This document shows, in pieces, positions 36,358 to 45,272 of a stretch of 64,000 nt of DNA. Origin of the DNA: Lacibacter sediminis (GTDB lineage Bacteria > Bacteroidota > Bacteroidia > Chitinophagales > Chitinophagaceae); assembly GCF_014168535.1 (NCBI RefSeq), contig NZ_CP060007.1:186001-250000 (forward strand), in the 5' to 3' direction. The notes under the pieces were generated by a model, which worked only from the letters and a program-made list of their open reading frames with translations, was not told the DNA's origin and ran no database searches. Each line of letters begins with the position of its first letter. Position 1 is the stretch's first letter. The translations under genes were made by a program, and so were the position numbers.

Positions 36358-37023
36358 ATGACAATGACAGCAGCCGAACTCATATCAAACCACATACCCA
36401 CACTTCAAACCACAGATACGGTTCGGCAGGCTTTGGATTGGATGAATGAAAACAGAACCACTGAGCTTCCCGTCGTTACTGATCAAAAGTATGTTGGGCT
36501 TGTGTACGAAGACGATATTGAAGAGGAAGATGAGACTTCCAGCATTGCCCCGTTTCTTCACGATGGCAAACCGGTAAATATTAATCCCGCCGATTTCTTC
36601 CTTGTTCCATTAAAAATTATGCATCAGCAGAAGCTGAGCCTTTTACCTGTTGTGAAGGAAGACGGTGAATTGATGGGCATCATTACAAGGGACGATCTGT
36701 TGCAGGCAGCATCACATTATAATGCGGCAGCCGTTCCGGGAGGCATTGTAATTTTACAAATGCAGCCAAACAGTTTTTATATTTCTGAAATTGGCCGGAT
36801 TGTTGAATCTAATAACGCAAAGATCATTCATTTGAACACCTGGACAGATAGTTCAACGGGTGAGCTGATGGTGGCCATTAAAGTAAATAAGAACGATATA
36901 CAAGATATACTTTCTTCGTTTGAACGTTACGAATACAATGTGATTCAGTATTTTGGCGAAAACCTTTCAGAAGAAGAGCTGCGCTTGAATTACGATCATC
37001 TCATGAACTATCTTAACATATAG
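36358..37023 (+). CDS. CBS-domain protein
   Basis: 221 residues. A tandem CBS pair covers about 1-125 (DTVRQALDWMNENRTTELPVV and QKLSLLPVVKEDGELMGIITRDDLL). A C-terminal ACT-like region (about 130-205: GGIVILQM..YISEIGRIVESNNAKI) follows. It probably senses an adenine nucleotide. In Bacteroidota this gene often precedes the NAD kinase gene, as it does here with one outer membrane protein gene inserted between. Confidence 0.88.
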   Translation: MTMTAAELISNHIPTLQTTDTVRQALDWMNENRTTELPVVTDQKYVGLVYEDDIEEEDETSSIAPFLHDGKPVNINPADFFLVPLKIMHQQKLSLLPVVKEDGELMGIITRDDLLQAASHYNAAAVPGGIVILQMQPNSFYISEIGRIVESNNAKIIHLNTWTDSSTGELMVAIKVNKNDIQDILSSFERYEYNVIQYFGENLSEEELRLNYDHLMNYLNI

Positions 37024-37096
37024 TTTCTGCAGTTGACCTGTTTTTTCTACCTGATTCATAGTAAATTTAAAATCTGTCTTTAACAGAAAACTAATT

Positions 37097-38590
37097 ATGC
37101 GGCCAACAAAGGTTCATACTATTTGCCTGCTCATTCTCCTGCAGGTTGTTGTTGGGCGGCTATATGCACAACCATCAGTTGCAATAGAAACAGCAAAAGA
37201 AAATTTACGTAAAGTCATTCGTCAACTGCCTGATTCGGTTGAATTTGTTGTTCGTTCAGTTACTGTAACAGGGAATAAAAAAACAAAATCATACATCATC
37301 CTGCGTGAAGTGCCTTTCAGTCAAGGATCAAAAATGTTCAGCAGCCAAATGGAGGAACTACTCGACCAGGCAAGACTGAATGTTTCTAATACGCAACTGT
37401 TTCTTGAAGTAATACCTAAGATAACTGCATGGGATGAAAAACAAGTAGACATTCTGTTTGAAGTAAAAGAGCGATGGTATTTATTTCCCTTCCCTTATTT
37501 TAAATTAGTCGATCGAAATGTTAACCAATGGCTGACTGAACAAAACAGGAGTCTTGAACGTGTGAATTATGGGTTGAAATTGAACTGGGATAATGTATCA
37601 GGAAGAAGAGATAAGCTCAATTTTAATTTCGTTAATGGCTACACACGAGAGTATTCAATTTTCTATGAACAACCTTATGCCGATAGAAAACTTGAAAGGG
37701 GTTTTTTAGGCAGCATTTATTACAAGCAGTCGAGGCAAATGGCCTACGCAACAGACAGTAACAAGCAGGCATTCTATCCGGCAAACAATGGGCAGATCAA
37801 TGATTTTGTTCGCACAACGTTTAAAATGGAAGCCGGATTCACCGTCAGGAAAGGTGTAAATCATCGTCATACGTTTCGTCTTAGTTATGCAAAAGAATCA
37901 GTAGCAGATACGATCAGTAAGTTGATTGCTGATAACTCGCTCAAAGGATACCTTCCTTATTTTACTGAAAACAGATCGAAGCAGGAGTTTGGAGAATTTT
38001 CGTATTCATATCAATACTACAACGCTAATAATATTGTATACCCGTGGAAGGGATTTCTTTTCAACGGTTCATTTATGCAAAGGGGTTTAGGAGCTAAAGG
38101 AATGAATCTGTGGCAGTTTTCCGGTAAAGCGGGTAAATTTTTCCAGTTAGCTAAAAAGACTTCGGTTTCTGCTGTTGGATATTATATGGTGAAAGTACCT
38201 TTCAAACAACCAATGTATAATATTGGTGCGCTGGGTTATGGTGATTGGTTTTTACGTGGGCTCGAATACTATGTTATTGATGGCGTGCAGGCTGGTATCC
38301 TAAAGGGAACAATAAGACAGGAAGTATTAAATCTGAATGTTCCAACTTTCTTATTTAAAAACGAGAAGTATAAAAAGATACCTTTTAAAATTATTGCAAA
38401 GGTTTACGGCGATATTGGAGCAAGTCATTTGCCTGCCTATACAAATAGTATTCTAAACAATCGTTTTCTGTATACGTATGGTGCGGGTATTGATGTGTTG
38501 AGTTACTACGATTTTATTGCCCGCATCGAATATTCGTTTAACCAGTTGGGCGAAAAGGGATTATTTTTACATGTACGCAGAGATTTTTAA
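37097..38590 (+). CDS. Omp85-like outer membrane protein with POTRA domain
   Basis: 497 residues with a signal peptide ending LYAQ. One POTRA-like domain follows at about 51-135 (VRSVTVTGNKKTKSYIILRE, then ILFEVKERWYLFPFP). The remaining 350 residues alternate aromatic and polar residues, as in a 16-stranded beta-barrel, and end in Phe (HVRRDF), the outer membrane assembly signal. It is smaller than BamA (one POTRA instead of five), so more likely a TamA-like or patatin-type accessory translocon. It sits between the CBS gene and nadK. Confidence 0.85.
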   Translation: MRPTKVHTICLLILLQVVVGRLYAQPSVAIETAKENLRKVIRQLPDSVEFVVRSVTVTGNKKTKSYIILREVPFSQGSKMFSSQMEELLDQARLNVSNTQLFLEVIPKITAWDEKQVDILFEVKERWYLFPFPYFKLVDRNVNQWLTEQNRSLERVNYGLKLNWDNVSGRRDKLNFNFVNGYTREYSIFYEQPYADRKLERGFLGSIYYKQSRQMAYATDSNKQAFYPANNGQINDFVRTTFKMEAGFTVRKGVNHRHTFRLSYAKESVADTISKLIADNSLKGYLPYFTENRSKQEFGEFSYSYQYYNANNIVYPWKGFLFNGSFMQRGLGAKGMNLWQFSGKAGKFFQLAKKTSVSAVGYYMVKVPFKQPMYNIGALGYGDWFLRGLEYYVIDGVQAGILKGTIRQEVLNLNVPTFLFKNEKYKKIPFKIIAKVYGDIGASHLPAYTNSILNNRFLYTYGAGIDVLSYYDFIARIEYSFNQLGEKGLFLHVRRDF

Positions 38591-38672
38591 TCTTCGTCCA
38601 CATCTTTACTAAAAACAATTTTAAATCTGTTACAACAGTTATCAATTAAGTAACAGCAACTAAAGTGAACAC

Positions 38673-39551
38673 ATGAAAGTAGCTATCTACAGCCGGGTGT
38701 TTGAGTCTGATCAGAAAGAAGATATTCAACGTTTATTAAAAGAATTGAAGGCGAACAATATCCGTGCACATATCTACAGAGGTTTTTATGAGCAGATAAA
38801 AGAGCAAATTCATTTTGATGAAGAGCCGCCTATATTTCATTCTTCTGAAGAACTTGATGATACATTTGAATGCATGATCAGCCTTGGTGGCGATGGTACA
38901 TTGCTCGACACCGTTACAATGGTGAGAGAATTGCCCATACCGTTGCTTGGCATCAACTTTGGCCGTCTTGGTTTCCTCGCAAGTATCGGTCGTGAAGAAG
39001 TAGAAACCGTAGTGGCTTCATTAAAGAATCATACCTATGTTGAAGATGAACGCACTCTTATTCATCTCGATAGCAACATGCCACTCTTTGGTGACACACC
39101 ATACGCTCTCAATGAATTTGCTATCCACAAACTCGATACATCGTCCATGATAAAAATTCATGCTTACCTTAACGGTGAGTTTTTGAACAGTTACTGGGCC
39201 GATGGATTAATTGTGGCAACACCAACGGGTTCAACCGGCTATTCACTCAGTTGTAATGGTCCTGTTGTTTTCCCTGATTCAGGAAGTTTCGTCATAACCC
39301 CCGTTGCACCGCATAACCTGAACGTACGTCCCATTGTTGTGCCCGACAACAACATCATTTCGTTTGAAATTGAAGGCAGGGCCGATAGTTTTTTGTGTAC
39401 ACTCGATTCAAGAAAAGAGATCGTTCATAAAACCATACAACTGGCGGTGAAGAAAGAAGATTTTACAGTAAGCCTCATTCGTTTAAATGAGAACAACTTC
39501 CTCCAAACCTTACGCAACAAACTTTCGTGGGGCCTCGACCGCAGAAACTAA
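38673..39551 (+). CDS. nadK: NAD kinase
   Basis: 292 residues. Carries the defining GGDGT motif (72-76, catalytic Asp74), GINFGRLGFLA and the ATPTGSTGYSLSCNGP segment that binds NAD. It phosphorylates NAD to NADP using ATP or polyphosphate. Neighbours (CBS protein upstream, DUF6089 downstream) match the gene order usual for Bacteroidota. Confidence 0.97.
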   Translation: MKVAIYSRVFESDQKEDIQRLLKELKANNIRAHIYRGFYEQIKEQIHFDEEPPIFHSSEELDDTFECMISLGGDGTLLDTVTMVRELPIPLLGINFGRLGFLASIGREEVETVVASLKNHTYVEDERTLIHLDSNMPLFGDTPYALNEFAIHKLDTSSMIKIHAYLNGEFLNSYWADGLIVATPTGSTGYSLSCNGPVVFPDSGSFVITPVAPHNLNVRPIVVPDNNIISFEIEGRADSFLCTLDSRKEIVHKTIQLAVKKEDFTVSLIRLNENNFLQTLRNKLSWGLDRRN

Positions 39552-39618
39552 ATACATCAAATCAGCCGGGGATATATGAAAACCCTGATATTTGCGTTAT
39601 TACTTTTTTTGAGAACTG

Positions 39619-40467
39619 ATGCTAATGAAAACATTGCTTTTTACCCTTATTCTGCTCTCTTTGTGTGTTGCTCCTTTCATTGTTCGTGCCCAGTATGATG
39701 GCTACAAGCATGAAGGGGAATTTGGTGTTCAGCTAGGCGCTGCCCATTATTTCGGCGACCTCAACCCCGACAAAAAACTCAACCGCCCAAAACTTGCAGG
39801 TGGAGTTTTCTTCCGAAAACAAATAAATAACTATGTAGCTATACGCATTGGAGCCAATTTTGCCCAATTAGGGTACAGTGATATTTATGAAAAGAAAAAT
39901 GAGTTTCGGATGCGTCGGAACCTGAGTTTTAATACCAATTTATGGGAGCTGATGTTACAGGGCGATTTTAATTTCTTCCGTTTCAATCCCACAAATCCAG
40001 GCGAACGGTTTACACCTTATATCACGTTTGGTGCAGGCGTCTTCAACTTCGATCCATATGCTTATTTGAATGATACCAAGTATTTCCTCCGTCCATTAGG
40101 GACTGAAGGACAAGGTTCTGCTGCTTATCCCGATCGTAAACTCTATTCAACAACTGCCTTTGCTTTTCCGGTGGGTATAGGTGTAAAATTTGCATTGACA
40201 GACAGAACAAATCTCAATTTCGAGATTGCTCATCGCTTTACCACTACTGATTTTATTGATGATGTTTCCGGTACATATGCAGGACTTGCAACATTTCCTG
40301 TAGGGTCACCTGCATCTTTTTTGCAGGACAGAAGTTATGAAACAGGCACTCCCATTGGCGTTGCAGGAACACAGAGGGGTTTTAGCGGTCCACGTGATCA
40401 GTATATAATGGCAACAGTTGGCATTACCTTCAGCATTACTTCATATAAGTGCCCTACAGCCAATTAA
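39619..40467 (+). CDS. DUF6089 family outer membrane beta-barrel protein
   Basis: 282 residues (an ATG two codons later is equally possible), signal peptide ending VRAQ. The opening GEFGVQLGAAHYFGDLNPD is typical of DUF6089, and the later strands (TPYITFGAGVFNFDP, TNLNFEIAHRFTTTDFIDDVSGTY) indicate a small outer membrane barrel. Function unknown; the gene usually lies beside nadK, uppS and bamA. Here the cluster stops after this gene. Confidence 0.87.
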   Translation: MLMKTLLFTLILLSLCVAPFIVRAQYDGYKHEGEFGVQLGAAHYFGDLNPDKKLNRPKLAGGVFFRKQINNYVAIRIGANFAQLGYSDIYEKKNEFRMRRNLSFNTNLWELMLQGDFNFFRFNPTNPGERFTPYITFGAGVFNFDPYAYLNDTKYFLRPLGTEGQGSAAYPDRKLYSTTAFAFPVGIGVKFALTDRTNLNFEIAHRFTTTDFIDDVSGTYAGLATFPVGSPASFLQDRSYETGTPIGVAGTQRGFSGPRDQYIMATVGITFSITSYKCPTAN

Positions 40468-40479
40468 TTTTTCTTTTGA

Positions 40480-41358
40480 TCATAAGCGTATACGGTAAAT
40501 AGCCGAAACCCGAAACAACAGGTTATCGTTTATTTTTTCTTCATAAACATATTGCTTAATTCTTCCGCTGTTACCCAATCTGATCCGGCGAAATAAACTA
40601 TGCCCTGCCTCCAGATTCAACACTAAGTTTTTAGTGAAATAAAAATCAGAGAATAGACTGAGTTGGTTGTCGTTAAATTGAATATATCTTCCGTTAAATA
40701 ACTGGTAACTGTTGTTTACTGCTTTAAATGTAAGCCCGGCATACCAGCGTTTCTTCAATTTTTTTTCAAGAAAAAGTGAGCCTGGCAATGCTCCCCATAT
40801 TTGAAAAGTGCTGTCAATTTTAAATTCCAGCCCCGCTATTGGCATAAAGAAATTGCCAAAGGCTTCACGGTTATAATACAACCCTGCTTTTAAGGTTAGT
40901 TTTGGGTTGATCTTATAATTCATCACAACAAACCCGCCAGCCTGGAAAGAGCCGGGTAAACTTATTTTCTCTGCATTGTTGCGTAGGATCATTGTTGTGT
41001 TGAGAAGAAATTTAGAACGCTTTATTGGAGTAAGAAGTGTGATAGGAAGACCGATGCCTGTTGGGAAAAATTGCTCTCTTTCCACGATAAGTGAAGCTGG
41101 TTTATTTCTATCCGGAAGATTCACTTGCCAGTTTTCAACGTATGGACTGATGATCAATGCCCCTCCAGTTTTTTTAAAACGCATGGGCAACGTAAGCGAA
41201 GCGTTGAAATATTCAAATGAATTTTTGTGGTTGTTCCTTCGGATGAATCCTTGGTCGGGTGATTGGATCATACGTACATTCAATACATCAACATAAGGTT
41301 GCGCAATGGAAACCGTTACGGTAAAGACAATGAACAGAAAGAGGAGTCCTTTTCGCAT
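40480..41358 (-). CDS. Outer membrane beta-barrel protein (DUF6268-like)
   Basis: 292 residues from the ATG at 41358, signal peptide ending SIAQ. Regular amphipathic strands (LTLPMRFKKTGGALIISPYVENW, KLTLKAGLYYNREAFGNFFMPIAGLEF, KRWYAGLTFKAVNN) mark a transmembrane barrel, with a weak resemblance to DUF6268 proteins. The family call is tentative. It is convergent with the DUF6089 gene with only 12 nt between stops and no terminator hairpin. Confidence 0.75.
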   Translation of the reverse strand: MRKGLLFLFIVFTVTVSIAQPYVDVLNVRMIQSPDQGFIRRNNHKNSFEYFNASLTLPMRFKKTGGALIISPYVENWQVNLPDRNKPASLIVEREQFFPTGIGLPITLLTPIKRSKFLLNTTMILRNNAEKISLPGSFQAGGFVVMNYKINPKLTLKAGLYYNREAFGNFFMPIAGLEFKIDSTFQIWGALPGSLFLEKKLKKRWYAGLTFKAVNNSYQLFNGRYIQFNDNQLSLFSDFYFTKNLVLNLEAGHSLFRRIRLGNSGRIKQYVYEEKINDNLLFRVSAIYRIRL

Positions 41359-41678
41359 GGGAAAGAATTTTTCTGTTAAGAGGATTTGGGGTTGACTAGC
41401 CTGATCAAAGTACAAGTAATTATTAACGAAAGCGAATGTTCTTCACCATTTATCAGGGGGTACTGCCTGTTTTGCTCCCGCCGATTTAACATGGAGGCCT
41501 GCGCCGAACCAAGAATCCTGAGCCTTAGCAAACCGAAGTTGGGTAAGGTTTTGCAGCGAGTGGATAACGAGAACAGCTGTGTTTAAAGGAATTTAGCAAC
41601 CTATGAAAATTATTGTGCAAAATTTTTACTGTAAATCAATTCATTACAAAAGCGCATGTAAAAATACTTTCTCCTTTC
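41359..41678. other. Intergenic region with a GC-richer conserved-looking element
   Basis: Between the outer membrane protein gene and the rplM promoter. Positions about 41440-41590 are richer in G and C than both flanks and contain a possible stem (GCAAACC with GGTTTTGC around 41538-41564). No ORF with a convincing start is present. Candidates are a dispersed repeat or a structured RNA; see findings. Confidence 0.4.
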
Positions 41679-41711
41679 TTTGGCAAATTGACTGAAGCAG
41701 CCCTACCTTTG
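41679..41711 (+). promoter_or_regulatory. rplM operon promoter (TTTG-N21-TAccTTTG)
   Basis: -33 TTTG at 41679-41682, 21-nt spacer, -7 TAccTTTG at 41704-41711. The start of transcription is expected near 41718. Confidence 0.78.
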
Positions 41712-41714
41712 CGA

Positions 41715-41763
41715 CCCGTTCTAAAAAGCGGGATTTTCTAAAAACTCCACGGGATGGCGTGGA
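41715..41763 (+). promoter_or_regulatory. Two-hairpin leader before rplM
   Basis: The leader holds two adjacent stem-loops: CCCGTT / AGCGGG-type (41715-41732) and TCCACG / CGTGGA (41746-41763, loop GGATGG), ending 14 nt before the ATG. It may be a binding site for autoregulation by L13 (inference; such leaders are known for this gene elsewhere). Confidence 0.45.
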
Positions 41764-41777
41764 AAAAATAAAATACA

Positions 41778-42221
41778 ATGAGCAAACTACATTTCACTAC
41801 GAAGCATGCGAACGAGGCTACTGTGCAACGTAACTGGTACGTTGTGGACGGCACCAATCAAACCGTTGGACGCATGAGTTCAAAAATCGCTGCAATCCTT
41901 CGTGGTAAAAACAAAGCCTATTACACTCCCCACGTTGACTGTGGAGATTATGTAATCGTAATTAACGCCGATAAGGTTGTTTTCACTGGTACAAAAATCG
42001 ACTACAAAGAATACCACAACTTCAGTGGTTACCCAGGTGGTCAGAAAATTGAAATCGCAAAAGACCTTCTGCGTCGTCGTCCGGAAGTGGTTGTTGAGCG
42101 TGCTGTAAAAGGTATGCTTCCTAAAAACCGTCTTGGTCGTAAGATGTACAAAAAGTTGTTTGTGTATGCTGGCGATAAACATTCACACATTGCACAACAA
42201 CCAAAAGAACTGAAGTTCTAA
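41778..42221 (+). CDS. rplM: 50S ribosomal protein L13
   Basis: 147 residues with the L13 pattern: NWYVVDGTNQTVGRMSSKIA, GDYVIVINADKVVFTG, and AVKGMLPKNRLGRKMYKKLFVY near the end. An early assembly protein of the large subunit. First gene of the rplM-rpsI-rpsB run, 29 nt before rpsI. Confidence 0.98.
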   Translation: MSKLHFTTKHANEATVQRNWYVVDGTNQTVGRMSSKIAAILRGKNKAYYTPHVDCGDYVIVINADKVVFTGTKIDYKEYHNFSGYPGGQKIEIAKDLLRRRPEVVVERAVKGMLPKNRLGRKMYKKLFVYAGDKHSHIAQQPKELKF

Positions 42222-42250
42222 TCATTTTCAAATTTTCAAATTTTTTATAA

Positions 42251-42640
42251 ATGGAAAAGCAAAAAAACGCAGTTGGTCGCCGTAAAGAAGCCATTACCCG
42301 GGTGTTTATGAGCAAGGGTACCGGTAACATTACTGTGAACGACAAAAATTACAAACAATATTTCAGCCTGATGTATTTACAAAATCAGGTGGAAGCTCCT
42401 TTAAAAGCAGTTGATTCATTAGATAAGTTTGATGTAAAAGTGAATGCAACCGGCGGAGGTATTAAAGGACAGGCCGAAGCGATTAAGCTGGGTATTGCCC
42501 GTGCATTACTTGAAGTAAATCCTGAGTATCGTCCTGTATTAAAAGCTGCAGGTTTATTAAAGCGTGATCCACGTGGTGTTGAACGTAAGAAATTTGGTCA
42601 TAAGAAAGCACGTAGAAGCTTCCAGTTCTCTAAACGTTAA
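42251..42640 (+). CDS. rpsI: 30S ribosomal protein S9
   Basis: 129 residues. N-terminal NAVGRRKEAITRVFMSKGTG, the GGGIKGQAEAIKLGIARAL segment and the basic tail ending SFQFSKR, which reaches into the P site. The pairing with rplM is the universal order. Confidence 0.98.
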   Translation: MEKQKNAVGRRKEAITRVFMSKGTGNITVNDKNYKQYFSLMYLQNQVEAPLKAVDSLDKFDVKVNATGGGIKGQAEAIKLGIARALLEVNPEYRPVLKAAGLLKRDPRGVERKKFGHKKARRSFQFSKR

Positions 42641-42706
42641 TACACTCATTGGCCTTTGGCCAATGATCATGATCAAACAATTATTAAAAACGATTATACA
42701 AATACA

Positions 42707-43600
42707 ATGGAAAATAACACTTCATTACAACAGCAATTACTCGAAGCAGGTGTGCATTTCGGTCACCTGAAGAAGAAGTGGAATCCCAAGATGTTACCTT
42801 ACATCTTTGCTGAAAAGAAAGGTATTCACATCATTGACCTTAACAAAACTGTTGAAGGTTTGCAGGAAACTGCAGCAGCTATGAAACAGCTGGCACGCAG
42901 CGGTAAAAAAATCATGTTTGTTGCTACCAAGAAACAGGCAAAAGAAATTGTTACTGAATGCGCACAAAAAGTAAACATGCCTTACGTAACTGACCGTTGG
43001 TTAGGTGGTATGTTAACTAACTTCAACACTGTTCGTAAGAGCGTAAAGAAAATGCAGAGCATTGAGAAAATGCTGAACGATGGTTCTTTCGACAGCATTA
43101 CGAAGAAAGAGCGTTTGCAATTAAGCCGTGATAAAGAGAAAATGGAAAAAGTATTGGGCGGTATCGCTAACATGAGCCGTATCCCAGCTGCTTTGTTCTT
43201 AGTTGATATTGGTCACGAGCATATCGGCTTGGCTGAAGCAAAACGTTTAGGCATCACTACATTTGGTTTGGTTGATACAAACTGCGATCCTAATAAGGTA
43301 GATTACTTTATTCCCGGTAATGATGATGCAACGAAATCAATTGCGATCATTACCCAATTCCTCACTGCAGCAATTGCAGAAGGTTTAGCAGAGCGCCAGG
43401 TTGAAAAAGAAGAAGATGAAACAGAAGAAGTAGAAGATAAAGGTGCAAAGTTTGACGAAGGTGAAGAAGGTGGTCGTGACAGAGGCGGACGTGGTGGTCG
43501 TGGTCCGGGACGTGGTCCTGGGGGTGCTAACGCTGGTGGTCCTGGTGGAGCTCCAAAGCGTCGTGTACCAAGCACACAGAAGCGTACTTCAACCAGATAA
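42707..43600 (+). CDS. rpsB: 30S ribosomal protein S2 with an RGG-rich tail
   Basis: 297 residues from the ATG at 42707. The S2 core (to about residue 240) shows LLEAGVHFGHLKKKWNPKM, WLGGMLTNFNTVRKSV and GIPTFGLVDTNCDP-like GITTFGLVDTNCDPN. A roughly 55-residue extension follows: an acidic stretch (EKEEDETEEVEDKG) and then a Gly/Arg-rich run (GGRDRGGRGG, GPGRGPGG) ending in a basic tail. E. coli S2 (241 residues) has no such tail. RGG runs often bind RNA. Third gene of the operon, 66 nt after rpsI. Confidence 0.96.
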   Translation: MENNTSLQQQLLEAGVHFGHLKKKWNPKMLPYIFAEKKGIHIIDLNKTVEGLQETAAAMKQLARSGKKIMFVATKKQAKEIVTECAQKVNMPYVTDRWLGGMLTNFNTVRKSVKKMQSIEKMLNDGSFDSITKKERLQLSRDKEKMEKVLGGIANMSRIPAALFLVDIGHEHIGLAEAKRLGITTFGLVDTNCDPNKVDYFIPGNDDATKSIAIITQFLTAAIAEGLAERQVEKEEDETEEVEDKGAKFDEGEEGGRDRGGRGGRGPGRGPGGANAGGPGGAPKRRVPSTQKRTSTR

Positions 43601-43654
43601 TAATGGCAGGAAGTAAGAAGTAGGATGAACGAATAGCAAGACTTCTAAAAAATA

Positions 43655-43706
43655 AAAAATGCTTTCTGCCTGAGTTAGTTTGTAAACTTTGGCAGGAAGC
43701 ATTTTT
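43655..43706 (+). terminator. Strong hairpin between rpsB and tsf
   Basis: A 16-bp stem (43655-43670 with 43691-43706, one G-T pair), A-rich on the left arm and ending in TTTTT, then CAAATT. It has the form of an intrinsic terminator or attenuator and lies 55 nt after rpsB and 30 nt before tsf. Confidence 0.85.
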
Positions 43707-43735
43707 CAAATTCATAATTTTTCAAATTAATAAAT

Positions 43736-44572
43736 ATGTCAACTGTAACAATAAGTGCACAGGATATTAATAAGCTTCGCCAGGCAACTGGTGCTGGTAT
43801 GATGGATTGTCGTAAAGCATTAACTGAAACAAATGGTGATTTTGAAGCAGCGATCGATTGGTTGCGCAAGCAAGGCCAGAAAGTTGCGGCAAAACGTAGC
43901 GATCGTGAAGCAAAAGAAGGTGTAGTGATTGCACAAACAAGTGCTGATAATAAGATAGGTTATGTTGTATGTATCAGTTGCGAAACTGACTTTGTAAGTA
44001 AGAATGCAGACTTTGTTGCCTTTGCACAATCAATTGCCGATGCTGCTGTGGCAAACGATGTAAAAAATACTGAAGAACTGAATGCTGCTGAAGTAAATGG
44101 TTCAAAAGTTGCTGATCTTATAAACGATAAACTTGCTGCTATTGGTGAAAAGATCGGTATCAGCAAATTTGAGCGTGTTGAAGCTCCTTATGTTGCGTCT
44201 TACATTCACGGTGCATACCGCATGGGTGTATTGGTTGGTTTAGATAAGGAAGCTGTTGAAGCTGGTAAAGATGTAGCGATGCAAATTGCTGCAATGAACC
44301 CTGTAGCCGTTGATGCTGACAGTGTGCCTGCTGATGTAGTAGCACGTGAAAAAGACATCGTTGTTGAATTGATGAAGCAAGATCCGAAAATGGCTGGCAA
44401 ACCTGAAGAAATGATCGCTAAGATCGCTGAAGGTAAAATGAATGCATTCTTTAAAGAGCAAACATTGTTAGCACAGTCATTCGTTAAAGATGCTTCGAAG
44501 AGTGTAGGTGATTTCCTGAAATCTTCAGGTGATGTGAAAGTAACAACATTCAAACGTGTTGCTTTAGGATAA
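43736..44572 (+). CDS. tsf: Translation elongation factor Ts
   Basis: 278 residues. N-terminal UBA-like domain (ISAQDINKLRQATGAGMMDCRKALTETNGD), then KVAAKRSDREAKEGVV and the core with the TDFV motif (CETDFVSKNADF) that displaces nucleotide from EF-Tu. It is the nucleotide exchange factor for EF-Tu. The rpsB-tsf order is universal, but the hairpin in between suggests its level may be set separately. Confidence 0.97.
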   Translation: MSTVTISAQDINKLRQATGAGMMDCRKALTETNGDFEAAIDWLRKQGQKVAAKRSDREAKEGVVIAQTSADNKIGYVVCISCETDFVSKNADFVAFAQSIADAAVANDVKNTEELNAAEVNGSKVADLINDKLAAIGEKIGISKFERVEAPYVASYIHGAYRMGVLVGLDKEAVEAGKDVAMQIAAMNPVAVDADSVPADVVAREKDIVVELMKQDPKMAGKPEEMIAKIAEGKMNAFFKEQTLLAQSFVKDASKSVGDFLKSSGDVKVTTFKRVALG

Positions 44573-44597
44573 AACTAAAATGTAATCCTGATAACGG

Positions 44598-44626
44598 TCC
44601 CGTGTACGAAAGTGCACGGGATTTTT
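44598..44626 (+). terminator. tsf terminator
   Basis: A 10-bp stem TCCCGTGTAC / GTGCACGGGA (one G-T pair) closed by a stable GAAA tetraloop, followed by TTTTT. It ends the ribosomal protein operon. Confidence 0.92.
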
Positions 44627-44736
44627 CATTTAGGTGTTCTATACTTGTGCAACAGGTCATCAGTACTTGCCAACCGGAGAAGTATGCATACCTGATAGCT
44701 GCTAATCCTTTACATTTGAAATGAAAACATATTGCT

Positions 44737-45204
44737 ATGCAGGAACAACTGAAGTTTCTCAAAAACGAATACATACAGATCATCAGTAAAGCAGATACTT
44801 CGGCACAACCCAAATGGGGCAAAATGAATTTTCAGCAAATGGTTGAACATGTGGCTGCGTTCTTTAAAGTATCAACACATAAACTAAAATTCGATCTTGT
44901 TTCGCCACCTGAACACATGCCCAAGCTCAAAGAATTTTTAATGAGCGATAAGCAGTTCAGAGAAAATACAAAAGCTCCTACGAGTATTATCGGTGAAGAA
45001 CCGTTTCCTGTTCATTTTACATCTCCTGAAGAAGCAGTAGCCAAACTGGAAAAAGAAGTAAGCCATTTCTTTCATTTTTATGAAACGAATCCCACAGCTA
45101 CTGCCGTGCATCCTGTATTTGGCGAACTGAATTTTGAAGAATGGGTACGCCTGCATTACAAACATGTGACCCATCACTTGCGCCAGTTTGGTTTGATGAG
45201 TTAA
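44737..45204 (+). CDS. DinB-like DUF1569 protein
   Basis: 155 residues, four-helix DinB fold. It shows the early QPKWGKMNFQQMVEHVAAFF, a central PVHFTSPEEAVAKLEKEV, and a C-terminal HPVFGELNFEEWVRLHYKHVTHHLRQFG helix whose histidines are the usual metal-binding positions. Related DinB proteins are bacillithiol- or mycothiol-dependent transferases; this group is uncharacterised. A TAcaTTTG -7 element lies at 44711-44718. Confidence 0.82.
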   Translation: MQEQLKFLKNEYIQIISKADTSAQPKWGKMNFQQMVEHVAAFFKVSTHKLKFDLVSPPEHMPKLKEFLMSDKQFRENTKAPTSIIGEEPFPVHFTSPEEAVAKLEKEVSHFFHFYETNPTATAVHPVFGELNFEEWVRLHYKHVTHHLRQFGLMS

Positions 45205-45272
45205 AAATGCAGCAAGGCGTTTACAGAACTGTCTTCTGCTGTAACTTAGCAGCCTAACGATTATTAGCAAAT

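Noticed and set aside
41386..41586. 66-residue plus-strand open frame before rplM
   Set aside because: No ribosome site, Cys/Arg/Ser-rich composition, and it coincides with the GC-richer element reported as a candidate RNA or repeat.
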